From: Lactobacillaceae bacterium AF64-9pH9TA
GTDB lineage: Bacteria > Bacillota > Bacilli > Lactobacillales > Lactobacillaceae
DNA length: 64,000 nt
Assembly (NCBI GenBank): GCA_027681045.1
Contig: JAQDCK010000004.1
Location: 62,001-126,000, forward strand
Direction of reading: 5' to 3'
The notes below the pieces were generated by a model. That model had not been told where the DNA came from and searched no databases. It saw nothing but the letters and a program-made list of their open reading frames with translations. The position numbers and the translations under genes were made by a program. The first letter of the stretch is position 1. Each line of letters opens with the position of its first letter. Positions 55,349 through 64,000 of the stretch are shown one piece after another.

Positions 55349-56806
55349 CTAATGCTGAATTCTAAACTTTATCTGTTCTAACATTTCTACTGCGGTCGTC
55401 TGACGTAAAGACAAAACTATGATGACATATATTATGCCGGATAAAACCACAGAAGAAATCAATCTACCAACGTTGGAGCTAATAAGGTGTTGGCAAACCA
55501 AACATGATAATATAATACCGACACACCCTAACAGATCAATAATAACATTTTTTATGATTGTCTTATCTCTTAAAACAAAGCCAGTAATGTCGCGACTATA
55601 GTAGTAGTTCATAAACATCATTGTACATTCCGCCAAAACAGTCGTTAAAGCTGCGCCATCATATGATAAAAATGGAATTAAAACAAAATTGAGTACAATA
55701 TTTAAAACTGCACTGGTGGCTGAACTAATCAGATTCTTTCGTTCACGCTTAGCTGGCATCAACGCACACTGTCCAAAAATACCGCTAATCCCACTACCCA
55801 ACATAGCAAAAACGAGAATTCGAAGAGATGTAGATGCAGCTATGTATTTAGCGCCTGCAATAATATAAATAATCTCTGAACTAACCATAAATAATCCAGT
55901 CATCCCTGGAAGAAGAATCAACAAGAAAGTATTAAAAAGCTGTCTCATAACTCTTCTATATTCTCTCATACGATGCTGGCCCATTAGCATGGCTAAACGT
56001 GGGATTGTAACAACTTGTATAGCCATCAGCAAGGATCCAACAATATTGTAAATTTTAACCGATGTACTATAAATACCAACCGCATAGTCATTCTTCAAGA
56101 AGCCTAAAATCGTTACATCTGAACTGACATAAATTTGTATAGCCACTGTTGCAGCAAAAATCGTAAAGATGGGAACCGCATAAGCTTTCCAGTCGAAATG
56201 AGTATCAATCTTAATGTCACAAAGTTTTCTGGCATAAATGAAGTTCAAAATATTAGAACCCACCGATGCAAAAACACTAATGCCTACATAATTTAGATAA
56301 TCGTCACTGCTTTTCACAAATACAAAAAGCAATATCACAGATAATATCTTAAAAATAATATTTCTCAGTGTTAAGTATCCATATTCCTCAAAAATTGTAT
56401 ATACCCAATCAGTACCCAAAGTAGTTAAAATTATGGATATGCTAAGCAACAAAATAGATGTTAAATATTTATGTAAAGCAGGGGCAACAAATAATGTAAT
56501 AGCTAAAGCAATATATGCAACCAAAGTTGATACCAAATTGAAAGTAAAAACACGACTTGCAAACTTGCTTATCTTCTCTCTATTATCTCTATATTTTGCC
56601 CCTTCTCTGATTGCAAAGGTGCTAATTCCTAATGACGCTATCAACGAAAAGTAACTAACTATTGAACTGGAGAAGTTAAATTTACCCATTCCATCAACTG
56701 ACAAAACTCTAGATGCGTATGGAAATGTAATTAATGGAAAGATTAAGTTAAGAATTGTCTGCAGACTATTTAGTAATGCATTGACACCCAAAGATTTTTT
56801 CTTCAA
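55349..56806 (-). CDS. Wzx-type polysaccharide flippase
   Basis: 485-residue MATE-like/PST family exporter with about 14 helices that flips the undecaprenyl-linked EPS repeat unit across the membrane. It starts at TTG (56806) with AGAGAGGTTGG upstream. Typical parts: NALLNSLQTILNLIFPLITF, PYASRVLSVDGMGKFNFSSS, GTDWVYTIFEEYGYLTLRNI, AVGIYSTSVKIYNIVGSLLM. A decayed relative is at 31720-32290. It is the last gene of the right EPS operon in this window, and the IS66 element begins directly after it, having removed any natural terminator. Confidence 0.94.
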   Translation of the reverse strand: MKKKSLGVNALLNSLQTILNLIFPLITFPYASRVLSVDGMGKFNFSSSIVSYFSLIASLGISTFAIREGAKYRDNREKISKFASRVFTFNLVSTLVAYIALAITLFVAPALHKYLTSILLLSISIILTTLGTDWVYTIFEEYGYLTLRNIIFKILSVILLFVFVKSSDDYLNYVGISVFASVGSNILNFIYARKLCDIKIDTHFDWKAYAVPIFTIFAATVAIQIYVSSDVTILGFLKNDYAVGIYSTSVKIYNIVGSLLMAIQVVTIPRLAMLMGQHRMREYRRVMRQLFNTFLLILLPGMTGLFMVSSEIIYIIAGAKYIAASTSLRILVFAMLGSGISGIFGQCALMPAKRERKNLISSATSAVLNIVLNFVLIPFLSYDGAALTTVLAECTMMFMNYYYSRDITGFVLRDKTIIKNVIIDLLGCVGIILSCLVCQHLISSNVGRLISSVVLSGIIYVIIVLSLRQTTAVEMLEQIKFRIQH

Positions 56807-56839
56807 AATACCAACCTCTCTAGTTCATTAATAAGTCGA

Positions 56840-58039
56840 TTAACACCCCAAGATATCCATATAACCTTTAAAGTACTTTTGTGTAGTGAACTTATCTCCC
56901 TGTTTAAGAGCCTCGTTGCTCATTTGCTTTCTCAACTCAGGATTATCTTTAATCTTTAAGATTGCTTCTTTCAAGTTTTCTTCTATTTTAGCACCACGGT
57001 CAACGATGACAGCACTTTTATCATTGACATATTCTGTTGCTCCACCTGCTCGGGTAACAATCAGTGGATCGCCAGACATCAAAGCCTCAATAACTACTAA
57101 CCCAGCTGGTTCTTCCCAAACAGATGGCACGACTGCACAATCAGCGATGCTGTGGTACTTGTACAACTCGGCATGATCTACGTAGCCTGTAAAGACAACC
57201 CGTCCATGTGCTCTTTCGACTGCTGCGTCAACTTTACGTTCATACTCTGTTCGTTTGCTATCGCCGCCAAAGTTTGGACTACCAATCACCATTAACTTAA
57301 CGTGTTCGTCAGGAATCAGATTTACAGCTGAAATCAACTCTAGCACACCCTTCTCAGGGATGATTCTTCCGCAAAAAATTAGAACAAAATCATCTTCTGT
57401 AAACCCCAGTTTTTTGCGAAGATACTTTTTTTCTTCCTGGCTTATCTTTTTACTAAACAGCTTTATATCAGCACAGTTTGGTAAAACCTTGACCATTTCA
57501 GATGAAACCTCTGAATGATTTAGCCAATACTGTTTTGTAAAATTGCTACAGGATAGGTACTTACCAAAAGTCATCTCAATAGGCTCAGTGCTTTCAAAAT
57601 TATGATGTAAATGTGCAAAACAATTCTCTTTACCAATTTTTTTTGAGACTGGTAACAACTCATTGTACGGACCCGCTTCGTTGACAAATCGATCAAAGTC
57701 ATGTTCCTGAACATAATTATTGATAAAATCAGCATAAACACTTCTTGGCGGTAAATCGGTTCTAAAGATTTTATTACTAAATTTTCTAGCTACGCGATAG
57801 ATAAAATTAGTGATACATTGAAAATTTGTCTTTTTGAGATAGACAAATTCAGTATGCTGATAGCCTTGCTTCTTAGCTACAGCATCTGCATCTACATCAT
57901 ATGTAGCCAAAACTGTCAAGTTAGCTCTTGGCGTTTTTTCATTCTCATCGATCACATATTGCAATAGAGTCTCAATTGCTCCACCTTTAATAGCTGGCAT
58001 AGTTAATTGCTCTGGCGCCGCAATACAAACCTTTTTCAT
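56840..58039 (-). CDS. Family 4 glycosyltransferase
   Basis: 399-residue GT-B retaining glycosyltransferase. The C-terminal donor-binding domain (about residues 205-390) has DDFVLIFCGRIIPEKGVLEL, VVFTGYVDHAELYKYHSIAD and the E-x7-E signature region VWEEPAGLVVIEALMSGDPL, TRAGGATEYV. The N-terminal part begins KKVCIAAPEQLTMPAIKGGA and contains HLHHNFESTEPIEM. GAGGAAGG precedes the ATG. It adds one sugar of the EPS repeat; the donor is unknown. Confidence 0.93.
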   Translation of the reverse strand: MKKVCIAAPEQLTMPAIKGGAIETLLQYVIDENEKTPRANLTVLATYDVDADAVAKKQGYQHTEFVYLKKTNFQCITNFIYRVARKFSNKIFRTDLPPRSVYADFINNYVQEHDFDRFVNEAGPYNELLPVSKKIGKENCFAHLHHNFESTEPIEMTFGKYLSCSNFTKQYWLNHSEVSSEMVKVLPNCADIKLFSKKISQEEKKYLRKKLGFTEDDFVLIFCGRIIPEKGVLELISAVNLIPDEHVKLMVIGSPNFGGDSKRTEYERKVDAAVERAHGRVVFTGYVDHAELYKYHSIADCAVVPSVWEEPAGLVVIEALMSGDPLIVTRAGGATEYVNDKSAVIVDRGAKIEENLKEAILKIKDNPELRKQMSNEALKQGDKFTTQKYFKGYMDILGC

Positions 58040-58125
58040 GACCTTCCTCTCAATAATCTAAGCGAGAAAATATCAATTACTTTTTATTTAAAAATGATAC
58101 GAAATCGAACTCATCTGAATCATTT

Positions 58126-59109
58126 TTATTTAGTTATTACACTTTTGTATTTGATATATACTCTTAATATTTTTAACCAACATATTAAGCGCGGAAAAGT
58201 TATATACACTCGCAATTTTTTACTGTCAGAATCTGCAACGTTTGCTTCTCTAAAAGTACTTTTTACCCGATAAAAGATACGCCAAAAAATTCTCCAATTT
58301 TCCTTTGATGGATTAATAGCTAACTCACTGGTTAATTGCATTAAAAGACTTTGAATACTTTGTATAGCTGATTCCTTAAATCCATCATCCACAAGTCTTT
58401 GGAATCTGTCTAGCAATATACTATAAAAATGTTCCCTAATTTGATCCACTTTTTTTAAATTAGCCATAATACTATCATCACGATCAACTCGGTAAAAGTA
58501 TAGCACATCAGCTATTATAGAGATAGAATTACTGCGACTAATCACAGAATAGAGTATTTGCTCATCTTCGTTGACAATACCAACTTTATAGCGTAAGTTA
58601 TTAAAAATTCTTGCAGAATATAGTTTATCCCAAGCAACCACCAATGCAGAACCTCTATTAGGGCCATAAAATAATTGCCAAAATTCTTTTTGTGTATATT
58701 TGCCTGGCTTACTAATAGGTGATGAGATCACTTCTACATTGTTAGCTTTACTATACTGACATATTACTAAATCAGATTTATCTTTTTGGGCTGCATGAAG
58801 TAACACACTAACATAGTTTTCTGAAACATAGTCATCACTATCTATAAATACAATCCACGAACCATGACTATTATCAAGCCCTGTGTTTCTCGCCGCAGAG
58901 AGTCCTTGATTTTTTTGATGAAGAGGAACTATTCGATTGTCTCTTTTGGCCCATTCATCAACTTTATTCCCTGAATTATCTGTTGAACCATCATCAACCA
59001 AGATGATTTCCAAATTCTTATAGTTCTGATGAACAACTGTATTTAAGCATTTATCTAAGTACTCTTCAACATTATAGACCGGAATAATTACAGATACGAG
59101 CGGGCTCAT
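58126..59109 (-). CDS. Family 2 glycosyltransferase (EPS)
   Basis: 327-residue inverting GT-A enzyme: VSVIIPVYNVEEYLDKCLNT, LEIILVDDGSTDNSGNKVDE, KNQGLSAARNTGLDNSHGSW, VFIDSDDYVSENYV with the DxD site, then AWDKLYSARIFNNLRYKVGI and VNEDEQILYSVIS typical of EPS/capsule GT2 proteins. The C-terminal 90 residues are helical without membrane segments. It lies between the polymerase and the GT4 gene in the operon. Confidence 0.93.
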   Translation of the reverse strand: MSPLVSVIIPVYNVEEYLDKCLNTVVHQNYKNLEIILVDDGSTDNSGNKVDEWAKRDNRIVPLHQKNQGLSAARNTGLDNSHGSWIVFIDSDDYVSENYVSVLLHAAQKDKSDLVICQYSKANNVEVISSPISKPGKYTQKEFWQLFYGPNRGSALVVAWDKLYSARIFNNLRYKVGIVNEDEQILYSVISRSNSISIIADVLYFYRVDRDDSIMANLKKVDQIREHFYSILLDRFQRLVDDGFKESAIQSIQSLLMQLTSELAINPSKENWRIFWRIFYRVKSTFREANVADSDSKKLRVYITFPRLICWLKILRVYIKYKSVITK

Positions 59110-59133
59110 TATTATATCCTCTCCAATTAATAA

Positions 59134-60219
59134 CTAGTTTTGCCAGAAAAATAGATATGGCATAGCATTCATATTATCAACTGATCTCAATAAGAAATAG
59201 GCTATTAAGGCAATAATCAGAACTACATATATATATAGTAAAATCTCATCATTATCAAAATCAACAGAGTCTATTGATCCTGTCTTTTTGACTTTTTTAA
59301 ATACCTTTGAAATCAAGATGATATTGAACAAGCCAAAATAAATTGACAATCTATATAAATCTGATACTACAAAAGCAAAACAATATGTGACCATGCTAAG
59401 AGTCGACAGATTAAATAATATATCATCTTTAACTGATTGATTTTTTTTAAAGATATGTGCTAATACTAAAATAGCTAGTGGTGGCACCAAGCCAAATGCT
59501 GAAAAATCACCTGAGGAATTATAAATACCATGTGAAATATAGCTTGACTGTACAGGAAAATACTTACCAATATAATTTGTGACTATACTTGGGGCAAATT
59601 TAGTCAGAATAAAACTCGCTAGAATAAAAAAATAATTTTGGTAACCAAATTTCACAAACCTACAAAATGGATATGCAATCAAAAATATAATAGCTGTGTT
59701 GTGAATTGCGGACGCCGCTAACACTAGGGCTGCAAATTGAATTGGCTTCCTCCGGTAGATGTATTTAACTGAGTAAGCTATAATGCTCAAAGCCAACATT
59801 TGTCTTAGTAAGAAAAATGAATATAGCCAATAAAGTGAAATATAGCTAACAAAACTTATCAAAGGTTCATCCGAATACTTATATATCAAATTACAAACCG
59901 CCACTACTATTGGTATCGCAATTATCGCCAAATAAACTTGATAATTATTGCTAAATAAGCTTATGAACTTTGTAATAGCTAAAAATGCTACTTGCGATGG
60001 TAATTTATATGTCCAAATATTATTCCAACTAGTAGACTGAACGTAATTAAAATTCTGCAAATAAATCCCAGAAGTATCATAAACCCCTAATGTTATACTT
60101 CTTAATGAAATCAATGCATACAGTAGCACACCTGCACTTATACAAAAAGCTATTTTATTGTTACCAAAAGCACAGTGAAGCGCAAATAACAATACAAATA
60201 GAATTATATATACAGCCAT
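59134..60219 (-). CDS. EpsG-family (Wzy-type) EPS polymerase
   Basis: 361-residue integral membrane protein of the EpsG family with about ten helices. ATG at 60219 follows AAGGTGG; a GTG at 60228 is the alternative. Family-like features are LRSITLGVYDTSGIYLQNF near the N-terminus, SLYWLYSFFLLRQMLALSII and KPIQFAALVLAASAIHNTAI with the conserved histidine in a membrane loop. Wzy-type proteins join repeat units on the outer face of the membrane. Together with the flippase it shows a Wzx/Wzy-dependent pathway. Confidence 0.9.
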   Translation of the reverse strand: MAVYIILFVLLFALHCAFGNNKIAFCISAGVLLYALISLRSITLGVYDTSGIYLQNFNYVQSTSWNNIWTYKLPSQVAFLAITKFISLFSNNYQVYLAIIAIPIVVAVCNLIYKYSDEPLISFVSYISLYWLYSFFLLRQMLALSIIAYSVKYIYRRKPIQFAALVLAASAIHNTAIIFLIAYPFCRFVKFGYQNYFFILASFILTKFAPSIVTNYIGKYFPVQSSYISHGIYNSSGDFSAFGLVPPLAILVLAHIFKKNQSVKDDILFNLSTLSMVTYCFAFVVSDLYRLSIYFGLFNIILISKVFKKVKKTGSIDSVDFDNDEILLYIYVVLIIALIAYFLLRSVDNMNAMPYLFFWQN

Positions 60220-60229
60220 CAGATCCACC

Positions 60230-61372
60230 TTATTCTTTAATGCTGATTTTGATAAAATGTATTAGCTGATTAGTTATTGGATTTGAAAAGTTCCTAACTG
60301 CCCAATCATGAGCTTCATGAATCATTTTGTTATTAGCTTCGACATTTTCCAAAACTTTTTTTGAAGCTTTAATCAAACTATCTATATTTCCACTTTCATA
60401 CAAAACGCCTGTCTTGCCATTTTTAATTAATTCCGCAGTACCGCCTGAATTAGCCCCAATCACCAAATTACCATAATACATTCCTTCTACAGTAACTCGT
60501 CCTAAAGCTTCCATTTTTGAACAAACAAATTCTAAATCATAATTTCTTCTTTGCGAAATAAGATCTTTCGAAAAGCCTAAGAAACGAATCATCTTGTTTT
60601 TATGAGATGATATATAGTTCTTTACCTCTTCATTTTGAGGACCTTCACCAAAAATATCTAAACTAAGCTGAAATCCTTGCTCATTAAGTTCCTCAACAGC
60701 TTTTACCGCATCAAAAACACCTTTACCACGCAAAATAGTTCCAACAAATATTGCTTTAACTGGCTTATTTATAAACTTCTTAACTTGTTTATCATAGCCA
60801 TTTGCTTGGTATTTAATTGAGTCGTAGATGACCGCAGAATTTTTAAAATGGTATTTCTTCGAATAATAATTTGCTATTGCCCTGCTTATAAATATAGCGC
60901 TTGAATAATTAGCTAATTCCTCGATATTTAAAAAATTGTAATGGGCAATTCGATGATCCAGTTCCATAAACTCTCTAACATGCCAAATATGTGGTACACC
61001 TAATGTTTTAGCAATATCTGCACCAATCCAAATAGCAAACGAATTAGACAGAATTGCATCAGGTTTTATTTGACTGATAGTTTTCAATAATCGCCTTTTT
61101 ACAAAACTAGTGTAAAAGAGTTTCATGTAGGCCTCTTTTACACTTTTTTTAGCTTTATATGTAATACTTCTCTCATCTAAATCTTTGCACAGCGCAAAAT
61201 AATATCCAGAAACAATATGTATATTTTTCTTCTTAGATAAATCGTCAAAATCATGACTAAAGTGAGGCAAGAAAAGATAATATTCATTTTCATTATCTTC
61301 AAGTAACCAATCCTCTAAAGATAGGTTTGCACCAGACATATAAGCATCATGGCAAAATATACAAATTTTCAT
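60230..61372 (-). CDS. Family 4 glycosyltransferase (EPS)
   Basis: 380-residue GT-B enzyme; ATG at 61372 (KICIFCHDAYMSGANLSLED) follows TTAGGGAAG, so an earlier ATG is not used. Features: PHIWHVREFMELDHRIAHYN in the acceptor half, then AIFVGTILRGKGVFDAVKAV, LGFSKDLISQRRNYDLEFVC and the donor-site segment EALGRVTVEGMYYGNLVIGA, SGGTAELIKNGKTGVLYESG. Catalyses addition of a sugar to the EPS repeat; specificity unknown. Confidence 0.93.
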   Translation of the reverse strand: MKICIFCHDAYMSGANLSLEDWLLEDNENEYYLFLPHFSHDFDDLSKKKNIHIVSGYYFALCKDLDERSITYKAKKSVKEAYMKLFYTSFVKRRLLKTISQIKPDAILSNSFAIWIGADIAKTLGVPHIWHVREFMELDHRIAHYNFLNIEELANYSSAIFISRAIANYYSKKYHFKNSAVIYDSIKYQANGYDKQVKKFINKPVKAIFVGTILRGKGVFDAVKAVEELNEQGFQLSLDIFGEGPQNEEVKNYISSHKNKMIRFLGFSKDLISQRRNYDLEFVCSKMEALGRVTVEGMYYGNLVIGANSGGTAELIKNGKTGVLYESGNIDSLIKASKKVLENVEANNKMIHEAHDWAVRNFSNPITNQLIHFIKISIKE

Positions 61373-61405
61373 TTTATTCTTCCCTAACAATTTACATTAT
61401 GATTT

Positions 61406-62470
61406 TTATGATTTTTCTACTGCTTCTTTTATAATTTCAAGATACGCATCCCCATCCTTTTCATCAGGTTCGAGATATGCGCCTTCACTCCATTCATTCC
61501 ATGCGTTGATGACGTAAAATTCATCGCTAGCATCTTGACGAGGCTTAGTTAAAAATTGATTGAAATATTTTTTAAACTTTTTAGGCGTCTTTCCCTTAAC
61601 AACCATCCCTTGTTTGCCTTTACGCGCAGTGTTGTCCCACCCTGACGTACAGCCTTTAAAAATAGTTGTGCCATCATATGTTCTTGTTCGATTAAGGATA
61701 GACTTCCAAAGAAAATCGTAAGATTGATAATCTGTTATTTTTAGTTTTTTCGAAACATATCTCTTAGCTAAATTAAATTTAGAAACGTCAAAGAACATAG
61801 TATACAGCGGCTCAAATTCAAATACCGCACTGGATTTGTGCGAATGAAGTCCACGATTTTTTGAACTTATATATTCAACCATGTAAATCCCATCAAAACC
61901 ATCCTCTTGACAACGCTTATTCCAATAATCGACCATGTTATCATAGTCTGGCATTTCATTCGGCTTATAAATAAAAAGGACCGGCTTATTATTTATTTTT
62001 ATATATCGGCTATCAGTGAAGAAAGTCCTTAAATAATCATAATGTTTCGCCCAGTCTTCTATTCCGGGATAGCGCTGCTCAATAAGCGTAGTTGGTTGCA
62101 TGCCATGCCACGTAGTCTGCCAGGTTTCATTAGCCCAACAAAAGCAATAATTAAAATCTTCATCGATCTCATCTCTAATCATTTCTGCCGGTTTTTCAAA
62201 CAACATTCGGCCATCACCAAACCAATAATGATAGTAGATAAATCCATAAATATCATACTTTTTAGCTAACCTCATTTGGGCGATAATGTCTTCTTTGCGA
62301 GATAAATCATAATAATTACGATTTTTCGGGACAATTGGCTGGTAGTGTCCTTTGAATAAAGGCTTACCGCTACGTACATTGTCCCATTCCGTAAAACCTT
62401 TTCCCCACCATTCATCGTTTTCTGGAATTTGATGGAAGGCAGGTAAATTAATTGCCAATACTTTTTTCAT
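61406..62470 (-). CDS. WbsX-like glycan-biosynthesis protein (GH99-like fold)
   Basis: 354-residue protein of the WbsX group (PF14307), found in O-antigen and EPS clusters and predicted to have a GH99-like barrel. Conserved: NLPAFHQIPENDEWWGKGFT, EWDNVRSGKPLFKGHYQPIV, YYHYWFGDGRMLFEKPAEMI, CWANETWQTTWHG, and the C-terminal NAWNEWSEGAYLEPDEKDG. Family members are called glycosyltransferases or hydrolases; the reaction is not established. It may trim or extend the repeat unit (inference). AGAGGAT ribosome site upstream. Confidence 0.88.
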   Translation of the reverse strand: MKKVLAINLPAFHQIPENDEWWGKGFTEWDNVRSGKPLFKGHYQPIVPKNRNYYDLSRKEDIIAQMRLAKKYDIYGFIYYHYWFGDGRMLFEKPAEMIRDEIDEDFNYCFCWANETWQTTWHGMQPTTLIEQRYPGIEDWAKHYDYLRTFFTDSRYIKINNKPVLFIYKPNEMPDYDNMVDYWNKRCQEDGFDGIYMVEYISSKNRGLHSHKSSAVFEFEPLYTMFFDVSKFNLAKRYVSKKLKITDYQSYDFLWKSILNRTRTYDGTTIFKGCTSGWDNTARKGKQGMVVKGKTPKKFKKYFNQFLTKPRQDASDEFYVINAWNEWSEGAYLEPDEKDGDAYLEIIKEAVEKS

Positions 62471-62545
62471 AACTATTTTTATCCTCTGTTGTATTTCTCT
62501 TACTTACAAACAAATAGGGAGTTTAAAGCTCACTTTATTTATTCT

Positions 62546-63196
62546 TTAAAACGCACCATCTTGCTTAAAAATGCTAATTAGATTGAGGAAGAATATCTTC
62601 CAATCATAACCTAATGAAGCGTTATCTACATACTCTAATTCAACATTACACCGTTCCGGATATGTAATATTGCTGCGACCCGTAGCTTGCCACAATCCCA
62701 TTGCACCAGGCTTTACTGACAACAGCTTAGCCTTGCGATCACCATATTCCTCTAGTTCAGTAGGCACAATCGGACGCGGACCAACAATGCTCATCTCTCC
62801 ACGCAAGATGTTAATGAACTGAGGAAGTTCATCAAACGATGTTCTACGTAACCATTTTCCGATACTAGTAATTCGTGGATCTTCCTCAGCTGGCAACTTA
62901 AAACCATTGGCAACGTATTTGGCATATAATTCCTTATCCGCCTTCAGAATTTCTTCAGCATTCTCTTCCATCGAACGGAATTTGTACATGAAAAATTCTT
63001 TGCCATTTTGACCTACTCGTTTTTGTTTAAAAAACACTTTGCCGCCATCATGATTCTTAATAATAATTGATAACAACAAAAATGCTGGTGATAAACACAC
63101 CAGAGCTAAAACACTACCAAGAATATCAAAAATACGTTTTGATGTTTTGTAGAAAGTGCTTTGTATTCTTACTTCTTCTAAATTACTTTCCGTCAT
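62546..63196 (-). CDS. Priming undecaprenyl-phosphate sugar phosphotransferase (second copy)
   Basis: 216-residue priming transferase of the right EPS operon. ATG at 63196 follows GAGGAAG; a TTG two codons earlier is less likely. One N-terminal helix (about residues 25-48) and the catalytic region with FFKQKRVGQNGKEFFMYKFR, RRTSFDELPQFINILRGEMS, IVGPRPIVPTELEEYGDRKA and PGAMGLWQATGRSNITYPER. Very similar in catalytic core to 3022-3675. It loads the first sugar phosphate onto the lipid carrier. Confidence 0.95.
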   Translation of the reverse strand: MTESNLEEVRIQSTFYKTSKRIFDILGSVLALVCLSPAFLLLSIIIKNHDGGKVFFKQKRVGQNGKEFFMYKFRSMEENAEEILKADKELYAKYVANGFKLPAEEDPRITSIGKWLRRTSFDELPQFINILRGEMSIVGPRPIVPTELEEYGDRKAKLLSVKPGAMGLWQATGRSNITYPERCNVELEYVDNASLGYDWKIFFLNLISIFKQDGAF

Positions 63197-63214
63197 CAGC
63201 AATTCTTCCTCACC

Positions 63215-64000
63215 TTAATCTTCACCATTTAAATACGCTTTACGTCCTGCCTTGCTTCCCATTAATCTGACTACACAATCAAAACCAAAGCGAATAAACG
63301 ACAATACTCTTCCATGCGATAACAATCTTTTTGAAACGTATTTTACCATTTTTAGGCCTTCAGATTCTTGTGAAACGTTGCCAAGTAGCTCTTTATGCTT
63401 CTCAATCTCGTATCCCTCAATATAGTTTCGTTTGTATTGTTGCTTCAGGGTAAAATTATGTGAGTGCAAGACCTTTGCTTCAGCAACGTAGGCAACTTTA
63501 TAACCGCTCTGAATTACTTTAGCTGCATAGAACATATCTTCATTAGTCTTTAACGATTTTTCAAATCCGCCTAATGCAAGATAGACTTTTCGATCATATG
63601 CTGCAAAAGAATCAGAGAAGAAGAAAGTCTTGATCCCCAGCCGTTTGATATCGGCTTTAGATTTTACGCTACTCACAGCTGGATAGTTAAACTCCCGAAT
63701 GAGCTTTTCAAATGCTGACGCGTCTTTCTTAGCAACTTGTCTGCCTGTTGCAATAACAACACCATCTTGATCTAACGCCTTAACTAAATTACCGATTGTC
63801 TGGTTATCATACGGAATCGCATCTTGGGTTAAAAAGACCACAACATCAGTTTTACATTGTCGGAGAACCATGTCTCTAGTCTTGGCATGGTTGAAATCTT
63901 TGCGCTGAATCTGAATCAGATGCACATTATGCTTCTTACAAATTTCAACTGTCCGATCTTCTGACGCAGAATCAACTACAATAATCTCAGTTATAGGATA
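63215..64000 (-). CDS. Family 2 glycosyltransferase, rhamnosyltransferase-like (5' end outside window)
   Basis: The last 261 codons of a GT2 gene that begins beyond the right edge; the frame is open through base 64000 (TEIIVVDSASEDRTVEICKK). DFNHAKTRDMVLRQCKTDVV, VFLTQDAIPYDN and GGFEKSLKTNEDMFYAAKVI are typical of rhamnosyltransferase-type GT2 proteins, which use the DA/DxD-like metal site at TQDAIP. Such an enzyme would use dTDP-rhamnose made by the rmlBACD operon in this window. The substrate is inferred from family only. Confidence 0.9.
   Translation of the reverse strand, partial: YPITEIIVVDSASEDRTVEICKKHNVHLIQIQRKDFNHAKTRDMVLRQCKTDVVVFLTQDAIPYDNQTIGNLVKALDQDGVVIATGRQVAKKDASAFEKLIREFNYPAVSSVKSKADIKRLGIKTFFFSDSFAAYDRKVYLALGGFEKSLKTNEDMFYAAKVIQSGYKVAYVAEAKVLHSHNFTLKQQYKRNYIEGYEIEKHKELLGNVSQESEGLKMVKYVSKRLLSHGRVLSFIRFGFDCVVRLMGSKAGRKAYLNGED

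Overview
The window looks like a low-GC Gram-positive lactic acid bacterium, most probably Lactobacillus delbrueckii. This is inferred from gene content and style: a dairy-type exopolysaccharide (EPS) locus, a fructansucrase ending in an S-layer-type (SLAP) domain, strong GGAGG ribosome sites, many decayed genes, and AT-rich islands in a GC-richer housekeeping background. No rRNA, tRNA or CRISPR array was seen.

Layout. 1-3.7 kb: head of an EPS operon (minus strand): priming sugar-phosphate transferase, DUF4422 glycosyltransferase, UDP-galactopyranose mutase, LicD protein and a partial transferase. 3.9-8.8 kb: an LCP wall-polymer ligase and a large secreted GH68 fructansucrase followed by an in-frame low-complexity tail. 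9.5-22.7 kb: mostly core-type genes (gpsA, msrB, a TrpXYZ-like ABC importer, LysR/cupin pair, CHASE-GGDEF protein with a luciferase-like oxidoreductase), a secreted lysine-rich repeat protein, and remnants of a sortase-pilus operon and a MalY/PatB gene. 22.8-25.6 kb: decaying accessory region with higA, a damaged higB, Fic, and a broken AlbA_2/ATP-binding gene with 42-bp repeats. 25.8-29.3 kb: rmlBACD for dTDP-L-rhamnose. 29.5-33.8 kb: MerR-methyltransferase fusion, glycerol facilitator under a cre-containing promoter, flippase and membrane-protein pseudogenes, Rpn-type nuclease. 33.95-37.15 kb: a Panacea (DUF4065) antitoxin and an AlbA_2 ATP-binding gene bracketed by 225-bp direct repeats, one adjoining a PstI-motif repeat array. 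37.4-46.9 kb: GT2, two GH3 glycosidases (one membrane-anchored and domain-permuted), a GtrA-like protein and a divergent LytTR two-component system. 47.0-55.3 kb: defence island: a DSR-like SIR2 protein, then a D12-class DNA adenine methyltransferase paired with an OLD-like ATPase/TOPRIM protein, enclosed by two inverted, decayed IS66 copies. 55.3-64 kb: distal part of a second, AT-rich EPS operon (flippase, polymerase, four glycosyltransferases, WbsX-like protein, second priming transferase).

Together the two EPS loci, rml genes, glf, the LCP ligase and the flippase describe repeated gain and loss of surface polysaccharide genes. The priming enzymes load undecaprenyl phosphate, glycosyltransferases build the repeat using UDP-Galf and dTDP-rhamnose, Wzx/Wzy export and polymerise it, and an LCP enzyme may attach it. 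The best candidate for an undescribed system is the methyltransferase plus OLD-like nuclease pair on the IS66-bounded segment. The second is the 225-bp duplicated element, which has an extended -10 promoter, hairpins, a T-run and a 24-codon hydrophobic ORF, and which frames the Panacea/AlbA_2 module.
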